Origin: Fimbriimonadaceae bacterium
GTDB lineage: Bacteria; Armatimonadota; Fimbriimonadia; Fimbriimonadales; Fimbriimonadaceae
Reading direction: 5' to 3'
Length of the DNA stretch: 11,812 nt
NCBI GenBank assembly: GCA_947447315.1
Contig: CANFJD010000060.1
Coordinates: forward strand, 1 to 11,812
Of the stretch, positions 6,552 through 11,812 are shown piece after piece. The notes beneath the pieces were generated by a model. It did not search any database, had not been told where the DNA came from, and worked only from the letters and a program-made list of their open reading frames with translations. The first letter of the stretch is position 1, and each line of letters starts with the position of its first letter. The translations under genes were made by a program, and so were the position numbers.

Positions 6552-8210
6552 TTATGCGACCACCGCCACCACATCGTGTTCGCTTTCGAACGTTCCGTAG
6601 AAGTAGGGCGTTCGCGACTCAAATTCGCCAGCGCAGGTGTCTACCATCTTAAAGACGGGTTGAACCTTCATGCGCTCAATCGTCGCGCGGACGGCGGGAC
6701 CCACGTTTGCGGCTCCGGATTCGATCAGCGACAGAATCGTTGGCGATGAGAAACCGAGTCGGAACGCTTCTTCAATTGCGGTGTCGGCTTCCGTGGGATC
6801 GGTCGGTAGGTTAACCAGCCGTTGCTCGGCATCAATGAGTCGTTGAATTTTGCGAAGGAACCAACGGTCGATTCGCGAGAGTCGATTGACTTCATCGACT
6901 CCCCAGCCGCGGCGGATACCTTCGGCAACGGCCCAAAGGCGTTCATCGGTCGGTTTTTGGATCGCAATGGCGAGGACTTCGTCGGATGCAACGGCAAAAC
7001 CGGCGTGCCGGAGATCCTTTTGCTTCACTTCCAGACCCCTTATCGCCTTCATTAATCCGGCTTCGAAGCTGCGGTCGATCGCCATCACTTCGCCGGTTGC
7101 CTTCATTTGGGTGAAGAGCGATCGGTCGCCGCTCGCAAACTTATCGAACGGCCATCGAGGAATTTTCACCACGCAGTAGTCGAGGGCAGGCTCGAACGCG
7201 GCGACGGTGGTGCCGGTCACTTGGTTCTGAATTTCATCGAGGGTTTTGCCGACGGCAATCTTAGCAGCAACGCGAGCGATGGGGTACCCGGTCGCCTTGG
7301 ATGCCAACGCGGAAGAGCGGGAGACCCGGGGATTCACTTCGATGATGTAGTAGTCGAAGCTATCGGGATTCAGCGCCATTTGAACGTTGCAGCCGCCTTC
7401 AATACCCAGCGCGTCGATAATCTTGAGGGATGCGGTGCGCATCATGTGGTACTCAAGATCACTCAACGTTTGGGAGGGGGCAACGACGATGGAATCGCCC
7501 GTGTGGACGCCCATGGGGTCGAAGTTTTCCATGTTGCAAACCGTGATAACGGTTCCCTTCGAATCCCGCATGACCTCGTATTCGATCTCTTTCCAACCCA
7601 GCAGCGAGCGTTCGACCATGATCTGCGAACGCATCGATAATTTAAGCCCCTTGCGACCGGTTTCCCAAAGTTCTTCTCGCGTATCGGCTATGCCTCCGCC
7701 GGTACCGCCCAGCGTGTAGGCGGGCCGAATGATGCACGGATACGGAACGACGTCAAGTACCGCTTCCAGTTCGGCTTCGTTGGTTACGATCCAACTTTCG
7801 GGTACGGGTTCTTTGATTTCTTGCATCAACGATCGGAAGCTTTCTCGGTCTTCCGCTTTCTTGATGGCGCTGAGCGGGGTGCCGAGTACGCGAACGTTGT
7901 ATTTTTCTAAGATGCCTTGATCGGCTAATTGGGTGGCGAGGTTAAGACCCGTTTGACCACCGAGGGTCGGCAGAAGGGCGTCGGGGCGTTCCCGGGCAAT
8001 GACGCGCTCGCAGAAATCGACGTTCAGCGGCTCGATGTAGAGGTAATCCGCTACTCCAGGGTCAGTCATGATCGTAGCCGGATTGCTATTGATCAGGACG
8101 ACCTCATGGCCCTCTTCTTTCAGGCTCTTGCAGGCTTGCGTACCGGCGTAATCAAACTCGGCCGCCTGTCCGATTACAATGGGGCCAGAGCCGATCACGA
8201 GGACTTTCAT
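6552..8210 (-). CDS. carB: Carbamoyl-phosphate synthase large subunit, N-terminal half only (split CarB)
   Basis: CarB makes carbamoyl phosphate from bicarbonate, glutamine-derived ammonia and ATP for pyrimidine and arginine synthesis. The 552-residue product carries only the first half. It has the pre-ATP-grasp segment VLVIGSGPIVIGQAAEFDY (3-21), LINSNPATIMTDP and LPTLGGQTGLN. The ATP-grasp domain includes RPAYTLGGTGGG, the ERSLLGWKEIEYEVMRD segment, NMENFDPMGVHTGDS and the metal/ATP site IIEVNPRVSRSSALASKATG. The oligomerisation domain (about 400-550) follows, ending in VDTCAGEFES. A full-length bacterial CarB is about 1070 residues. The second ATP-grasp half (GxGPNRIGQGIEFDYCCVHA) and the MGS-like allosteric domain are absent, and the TAA at 6554-6552 falls at the linker between halves. 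No residue loss or frameshift is seen within the half. The start at 8210 gives an MKVLVIGSGP N-terminus, a few residues shorter than usual. No carA is nearby. Confidence 0.9.
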   Translation of the reverse strand: MKVLVIGSGPIVIGQAAEFDYAGTQACKSLKEEGHEVVLINSNPATIMTDPGVADYLYIEPLNVDFCERVIARERPDALLPTLGGQTGLNLATQLADQGILEKYNVRVLGTPLSAIKKAEDRESFRSLMQEIKEPVPESWIVTNEAELEAVLDVVPYPCIIRPAYTLGGTGGGIADTREELWETGRKGLKLSMRSQIMVERSLLGWKEIEYEVMRDSKGTVITVCNMENFDPMGVHTGDSIVVAPSQTLSDLEYHMMRTASLKIIDALGIEGGCNVQMALNPDSFDYYIIEVNPRVSRSSALASKATGYPIARVAAKIAVGKTLDEIQNQVTGTTVAAFEPALDYCVVKIPRWPFDKFASGDRSLFTQMKATGEVMAIDRSFEAGLMKAIRGLEVKQKDLRHAGFAVASDEVLAIAIQKPTDERLWAVAEGIRRGWGVDEVNRLSRIDRWFLRKIQRLIDAEQRLVNLPTDPTEADTAIEEAFRLGFSSPTILSLIESGAANVGPAVRATIERMKVQPVFKMVDTCAGEFESRTPYFYGTFESEHDVVAVVA

Positions 8211-8243
8211 TAAAACGTCAGTGTACCGGCAGCACCGGCAGAT

Positions 8244-8272
8244 GTTCCGCCCGCGTCATACGCGGGCGGAAC
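8244..8272. repeat. Perfect 13-base inverted repeat between the small lipoprotein gene and carB
   Basis: GTTCCGCCCGCGT (8244-8256) pairs perfectly with ACGCGGGCGGAAC (8260-8272) across a 3-base CAT spacer. It lies in the 80-base gap between the lipoprotein stop (8291) and the carB start (8210). Neither strand has a T run after it, so it is not a classic intrinsic terminator. It may be an mRNA-stabilising or partially terminating hairpin that separates carB expression from the upstream genes, or an operator-like palindrome. A short near-tandem ACCGGCAGC / ACCGGCAG (8225-8240) lies between it and carB. Confidence 0.7.
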
Positions 8273-8290
8273 TCATCCACAAATGGCGAC

Positions 8291-8584
8291 TTACCGTCGC
8301 TGTCCGCCGGTTGTGTCAATCGGGGGTGCACCCGGGGCGGGCGCTGCGTTGGAAAACAGATCGGCAGGAACTTCCTTACCAGCCGCTTTATAGACTTCCT
8401 CAATCTTTTTCTGTTTATCAGCCTGCGGCATGGGAGAGTTCATATAGAACTTGACCTTTGCCTCGAGTGGCTGAGCATCGAAAACCGCCTTAGTTTCGGC
8501 TTCAGAACCACCGGTCGGCGCATCGCCAGCGTTGCATCCGACGATCATGAGAGGAACGAGAGCGAACAAAAGTTTTTTCATCAT
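8291..8584 (-). CDS. Small lipoprotein of unknown function
   Basis: From the ATG at 8584 the product is 97 residues, beginning MMKKLLFALVPLMIVGC. This is a short basic n-region, a hydrophobic core and a lipobox (IVGC) with the lipidated cysteine at residue 17. The mature protein is small: an acidic linker (NAGDAPTGGSEAE), a likely helical segment with KVKFYMNSPMPQADKQKKIE and EVYKAAGKEVPADLF, then a Pro/Ala-rich tail ending GGQRR. A longer frame from 8605 would add seven residues before the signal and spoil it, so it is rejected. I recognise no known family. It follows the pilin-like gene by 63 bases on the same strand, with a hairpin between, so it may be an accessory of that surface protein. 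Alternatively it may simply be a co-transcribed envelope lipoprotein. Function is unassigned. Confidence 0.75.
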   Translation of the reverse strand: MMKKLLFALVPLMIVGCNAGDAPTGGSEAETKAVFDAQPLEAKVKFYMNSPMPQADKQKKIEEVYKAAGKEVPADLFSNAAPAPGAPPIDTTGGQRR

Positions 8585-8597
8585 GTTACATGCGTAA

Positions 8598-8620
8598 GCC
8601 CCCAAGTTGACCTTGGGGGC
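8598..8620. terminator. Stem-loop between the pilin-like gene and the small lipoprotein gene
   Basis: GCCCCCAAG (8598-8606) and CTTGGGGGC (8612-8620) form a perfect 9-base GC-rich stem with a 5-base loop. It is 27 bases after the pilin-like stop on the minus strand and 13 bases before the lipoprotein ATG at 8584. On the minus strand it is preceded by an A-rich stretch but followed only by TTAC. On the plus strand it is followed by ATTTTGATT. It could attenuate read-through from the pilin-like gene or protect its 3' end, lowering lipoprotein output. Calling it a terminator is inference from position and stem strength. Confidence 0.5.
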
Positions 8621-8647
8621 ATTTTGATTACCGTGCTAACAGTTAAT

Positions 8648-9595
8648 TTACTGGTTAGCAGCGTTGGCGAGCGACGTACCCCAGTTGACCCACAGGGCAC
8701 CAGCGTCGGAAGCAGGCGAAACGTACTGCGTGTTGCTGCAGTTCGCGCACTTCCACATGTTGTTGTGGGTGGTGCCGAGGCTAGCCGGGACCAACTTGGC
8801 AGTCTGGATGTTCTTGGCGTGGCCATCGAAGAAGCCAGCGTTGGACGAGGTACCGTGCATACCCTTCCAAGCGGCGCCCCAGAAAGCCTGACCGTTAGGA
8901 GCATCGAACATGTATCCGTTGTCAACGGGACCGTCGATCAACAGGATCGCATTCGCGACGCTGGTGAACGTGGCACCATTACCGGCCGGGCCGATGCCAT
9001 TGAGACCATCACCGCCGCCGGGGCCGGAGGTCATGTTCGGACCGGGGTGGCTGTAACCACCGGTACCGCCGCCGTTCGGACAACCGCCCTGCTTGTATCC
9101 GAACATGATCGGGTTGAGCCAGTAGTCCACGGCCGGGTAGATGTCGGCATAGTACTTGGAAGCACCGTCAACGGAGGTCGGGAGACCTACGCACGGATCA
9201 TCCGGAGCCTTCGCGTAGGACTGACCGTAGTATCGTTGCTGACCGACGAACATTCCCTGCTGAACCGTACCGATTTGGTAGGGCGACGACGGGGACTTGA
9301 ACAGAGCGCGGCTCTTGATGTACGGCATCACCTTAGCGGCGAAAACGTATGTTTCGGTCTCTTCGTTGTACACAGGAACGTCCGGCGTGCCGTCATCAGC
9401 GTCACCAGCGTACATCAGGGCAGCCAGAGTGACCTGCTTGATGTTCGAGAGGTCCGAAGTCTTCTTAGCGGCAGCTTTCGCCTGGGCGAAGACCGGGAAG
9501 AGGATGGCGGCGAGGATCGCGATGATCGCGATGACGACGAGAAGTTCGATGAGCGTAAAGCCCTGTCTTCGTTGACTTGTCATGGTTTTGTGCAT
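8648..9595 (-). CDS. Type IV pilin-like (pseudopilin) protein with N-terminal methylation motif
   Basis: The 315-residue product starts with a short basic leader (MHKTMTSQRRQG) cut after Gly12. The mature end FTLIELLVVIAIIAILAAIL has the classic hydrophobic helix with Glu at +5, then FPVFAQAKAAAKKTSDLSNIKQVTLAALMYAGDADD. This is the prepilin-peptidase class III-like signal and the DUF1559-related form common in Armatimonadota and Planctomycetes. The C-terminal globular part contains a Gly/Pro-rich loop (residues about 172-205), the family's GFFDGHAK motif, and Cys pairs (KCANC). It probably forms part of a pilus or type II secretion-like fibre, or is exported as a surface protein. The ATG at 9595 is four bases from the amylase stop; a second ATG at 9583 (leader MTSQRRQG) is equally plausible. 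The only Shine-Dalgarno-like AGGA is one base from the first ATG and 13 from the second. No pilus assembly genes are adjacent. Confidence 0.88.
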   Translation of the reverse strand: MHKTMTSQRRQGFTLIELLVVIAIIAILAAILFPVFAQAKAAAKKTSDLSNIKQVTLAALMYAGDADDGTPDVPVYNEETETYVFAAKVMPYIKSRALFKSPSSPYQIGTVQQGMFVGQQRYYGQSYAKAPDDPCVGLPTSVDGASKYYADIYPAVDYWLNPIMFGYKQGGCPNGGGTGGYSHPGPNMTSGPGGGDGLNGIGPAGNGATFTSVANAILLIDGPVDNGYMFDAPNGQAFWGAAWKGMHGTSSNAGFFDGHAKNIQTAKLVPASLGTTHNNMWKCANCSNTQYVSPASDAGALWVNWGTSLANAANQ

Positions 9596-9599
9596 GTCC

Positions 9600-11708
9600 T
9601 TATCGGATAATTTCTGAATTGCGGGTTAACGTCGTGGTCGTGGCTAAATCACGAGCAATGGAACGAGATGCCGGAGCGGCTACGATGGCAGCCGAACGCG
9701 GACGGAGAGAAATTGAAGTCTGACTCGAGTTGCGAATCAGGGATTGATGGCCCAGCAGGTCAATGGCAGATTTGGGAACCGAACTGGAAATTGAAACAAT
9801 TCTGGATACGTCGGAGTTATTAACCGCCACCCATACTGAATCTTCATGGTAGGTTCGACGATACACAGCAGTCCCGGTTCCCGAGTTCACCGAGGCAAGT
9901 GTAACGTCGCCATCCGTGAGGGCGGGATAGGCCTTCCTGATGGCAATAAGCTGCCGATAGTATTCGAGCAAGTCATTTTGCTTAGTGGCTAGATCCCATC
10001 GCATACCCCGACGATTATCAGGATCTACGCCACCTTCCATGCCCACTTCTTCGCCGTAGTAGATGCTGGGAGCGCCAGGCCAGGTGAACAGGATGGTAGC
10101 GGCGAGTTTCTGGGTGTTTCGATCCCCTTTCGCGAGTGTCAGGAATCGCGCCGTGTCGTGGGTGGACAGAAAATTCATCAGGTTCCTTTGAACCTGTGGA
10201 GGATATCTGTTGATATTGCTTTGGAGCCGACCAAACATCTGTTCCAGCGTATCGGAGCCTCCAGTAAAGTAGCGGACTAAGGCGTCACGAAAAGGATAAT
10301 TCATCACGCTATCCCACTGGTCGCCTTTGAGCCACGGATTACCATCTCCCCACACTTCGCCAAGAATCCAAAGGTTCGGGTCCAAATTCTTATTTGCCGT
10401 CCGAAACTGTTGCCAAAATCGCGGATCAACTTCGTTCCCTACATCTAACCGTACTCCTTTGAGATTCGGCAACATTGACTTCCAAAACGGCGTTACAGAC
10501 AGCAAGAACTTCGTGGTATCGGGATTTACGGTATTGAGTTTCGGCATGCTCGGGAATCCGTACCATGCTTCATACGGCGGATTATCCTTTACCGTAACCG
10601 GATAATTTTTGATGAAGTACCAGTCCTTGTACTTACTTGCTTCCCCGTTCGCAATAACATCCTTAAATGCCGGAAATCCCGGCGAAGTGTGGTTAAATGC
10701 GAAATCCATCACAATACCGATGCCAGACTTCGCTAAGGTCTTCCCCATTTCCGCGAATTCCTCATTGGTTCCGAACTGAGGATCGATCAGTTTGTAGTCA
10801 TCGGCCTCATAGCGGTGGTTGCTTGGAGATTTAAACACCGGATTGAAGTAGATCGTGTTGATGCCGAGCGCCTTTAAGTACTCCGCATGTTTGGCGACTC
10901 CAACCGCATCGCCCCCAAACCGGTTCGAGTAAGTGGGCTTCCCAGACCAAGGTTGTACGTCGCTCGGGTCGTTCTCTGTCTTTCCATTAGCAAATCGGTC
11001 GGGGAAGATTTGATAGATGACGGCGCGACTTACCCAAGAAGGAACTACGAATGGGCGGAATTCTTTGGCCGCAAGCTTGAATGCCGGTTGCGGTTTGGCG
11101 CCCACGGGGACCACCGAGTCCTCTCCGATCAACTGGCCATCGGCAAGGAAGCTATATCCGAGGTCTTTCTTGCCATTCCAAGCCGAACGAACGGTCCAGT
11201 ATGCGTACAGGTCGTCACGACCGCTGGCCTTCATAGGCTTTCTGGTGCCATTAAGGAGCAAGAAGACTTGATCGGCGTCGTTCACCCGAGTGCGTAAGGT
11301 GAAGGTGAGCTCACCTCGGTCGTAGGTTCGAGCAAGATCGCCGGGGGAGTGGTTGATGCCGGAACGAGTGATTCGTGCATCCCGGGGATCAGCCGGTGCT
11401 CGATAATCGTCCGGAACCACAACGAGAGTGCTGTTTACGTTGCCGTTGCCATCATCTACCGATTTGGCGGTTGGGTCAGGAATCCATCGACTATCGTCGA
11501 TTACGAACTTATACTGCTGTTGGCCGCACGGCACCGGAAGTGATAATCGCCAAGTTTTGCCACCGTCGTCCGTTTTCATCGGATTAACCGCTTTGTTCCA
11601 ACCATTAAATGTGCCCGCAACCGAGACCGACTTTGCCGGCGAAGGTAGTTCCAGCCGAAATTGGACGGTGGCGGTCTGGGCGATGATCATCACCGGCAGC
11701 AGCATCAT
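9600..11708 (-). CDS. Secreted GH13 alpha-amylase / neopullulanase-like enzyme with N-terminal starch-binding modules
   Basis: Likely role: hydrolysis of alpha-1,4 (perhaps also alpha-1,6) glucans such as starch, glycogen or pullulan. Residues 1-12 are a short hydrophobic start (MMLLPVMIIAQT), probably a signal peptide. Residues about 14-98 form a CBM48-like module (VAGTFNGWN at 30-38). Residues about 130-215 form a second beta-sandwich of the kind found before GH13_20 barrels. The barrel starts at AVIYQIFPDRFANG (229-242). All conserved regions are present: DFAFNH (335-340), MPKLN (388-392), GVRLDVGNE with nucleophile Asp422, GEVW with acid/base Glu451, and STHD with Asp518. MPKLN is the marker of the neopullulanase/cyclomaltodextrinase group. 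Domain C follows from about 600. The ATG at 11708 has AGGGAG 6 bases upstream and overlaps the LacI-type regulator's stop (ATGA), so the regulator probably controls it. The next ATG is four bases past its TAA. Confidence 0.93.
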   Translation of the reverse strand: MMLLPVMIIAQTATVQFRLELPSPAKSVSVAGTFNGWNKAVNPMKTDDGGKTWRLSLPVPCGQQQYKFVIDDSRWIPDPTAKSVDDGNGNVNSTLVVVPDDYRAPADPRDARITRSGINHSPGDLARTYDRGELTFTLRTRVNDADQVFLLLNGTRKPMKASGRDDLYAYWTVRSAWNGKKDLGYSFLADGQLIGEDSVVPVGAKPQPAFKLAAKEFRPFVVPSWVSRAVIYQIFPDRFANGKTENDPSDVQPWSGKPTYSNRFGGDAVGVAKHAEYLKALGINTIYFNPVFKSPSNHRYEADDYKLIDPQFGTNEEFAEMGKTLAKSGIGIVMDFAFNHTSPGFPAFKDVIANGEASKYKDWYFIKNYPVTVKDNPPYEAWYGFPSMPKLNTVNPDTTKFLLSVTPFWKSMLPNLKGVRLDVGNEVDPRFWQQFRTANKNLDPNLWILGEVWGDGNPWLKGDQWDSVMNYPFRDALVRYFTGGSDTLEQMFGRLQSNINRYPPQVQRNLMNFLSTHDTARFLTLAKGDRNTQKLAATILFTWPGAPSIYYGEEVGMEGGVDPDNRRGMRWDLATKQNDLLEYYRQLIAIRKAYPALTDGDVTLASVNSGTGTAVYRRTYHEDSVWVAVNNSDVSRIVSISSSVPKSAIDLLGHQSLIRNSSQTSISLRPRSAAIVAAPASRSIARDLATTTTLTRNSEIIR

Positions 11709-11812
11709 GAAGATCTCCCTGCACTGCTAGCGCGGACCATCAATTCGCAAGGAACAATCACCCTTCGCGACGAGCTCACCGGGCGATCTTCAATGATTCT
11801 CAGTAGCCGATC
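11705..11812 (-). CDS. LacI-family transcriptional regulator, C-terminal fragment (5' end outside window)
   Basis: Reading the minus strand from the right edge gives 35 codons and a TGA at 11707-11705: DRLLRIIEDRPVSSRRVIVP, then CELMVRASSAGRSS. The pattern LLxxIED...RRVxVPxELxVRxSSA is the standard end of LacI/GalR repressors: the last helix of the sugar-binding domain, then the strand ending in E-L-x-x-R-x-S. The DNA-binding domain and start lie beyond the window. It overlaps the amylase start by ATGA, so the two are translationally coupled. A LacI-type regulator next to an amylase suggests control by a maltose-type or glucan-derived sugar; the ligand and operator cannot be seen here. The fragment is short, but the C-terminal signature and exact junction make the call fairly safe. 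Confidence 0.8.
   Translation of the reverse strand, partial: DRLLRIIEDRPVSSSRRVIVPCELMVRASSAGRSS
11715..11720 (-). promoter_or_regulatory. Ribosome binding site of the GH13 amylase
   Basis: Read on the minus strand, AGGGAG ends 6 bases before the ATG at 11708 and lies within the last codons of the LacI-family gene. It supports the start of the amylase despite its unusually short signal sequence. Confidence 0.75.

Noticed and set aside
6572..6622. ATG starts at 6622 and 6574 for the DUF2071 gene
   Set aside because: They would overlap carB by 71 or 23 bases and lack ribosome sites. The added residues (MSRERPTSTERSKANT and MWWRWSHKG) look like a shifted reading of carB.
7107..7640. Plus-strand open frame of 177 codons inside carB
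   Set aside because: It is antisense to strongly conserved CarB sequence, with no ribosome site and no recognisable family.
8624..9610. Long plus-strand open frame of 328 codons opposite the pilin-like gene
   Set aside because: It is fully antisense to a gene with a clear prepilin motif. Its translation is rich in V, R, T and G with no recognisable domain, as expected for the complementary strand of a moderately GC-rich gene.
1..11812. CRISPR arrays, tRNA genes, transposases or phage genes
   Set aside because: No regularly spaced direct repeats, tRNA-like cloverleaf ends, transposase motifs or phage structural genes were seen on either strand.

Overview
The window looks like chromosomal DNA from a member of Armatimonadota, probably near Fimbriimonadia. 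The best clue is the type IV-pilin-like protein at 8648-9595. Its N-terminus (GFTLIELLVVIAIIAILAAI followed by LFPVFAQAK) is the form I associate with the many pseudopilins of that phylum. The taxonomic call is inference from family recognition, not from a search. No tRNA, rRNA, CRISPR array, insertion sequence or phage gene is visible. Coding density is very high, and no gene-free stretch exceeds about 130 bases.

Plus-strand block (1-3692). The window opens inside the C-terminal part of a DUF4139-type protein, which ends at 346 and is followed by a strong stem-loop (373-402). Next comes a compact ABC importer operon: a lipoprotein substrate-binding subunit (PhnD type, 477-1394), an ATPase (PhnC type, 1403-2131) and two permeases (PhnE type, 2128-2916 and 2916-3692). 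The genes are 8 bases apart or overlap. The importer should take up phosphonate, phosphite or a similar small oxyanion. No C-P lyase or phosphonatase gene lies beside it.

Minus-strand block (3689-11812, read right to left). A run of seven genes starts with the last 35 codons of a LacI-family regulator, whose stop overlaps the start of a GH13 alpha-amylase/neopullulanase-like enzyme by ATGA. Four bases after the amylase comes the pilin-like protein, then a small lipoprotein, then the N-terminal half of the carbamoyl-phosphate synthase large subunit (CarB), then a DUF2071 (YqjF-like) protein, then a GH35 beta-galactosidase-like enzyme. The stop codons of the GH35 gene and the second permease overlap, so the two blocks converge with no spacer.

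Together the minus-strand genes suggest regulated use of alpha-glucans by a secreted amylase under a LacI repressor, plus a galactoside hydrolase further along. A pyrimidine/arginine pathway gene is embedded between them. The most notable observation is that CarB stops cleanly at the junction between its two synthetase halves, with a tightly coupled unrelated gene where the second half would be. This points to a split carB gene in this lineage.
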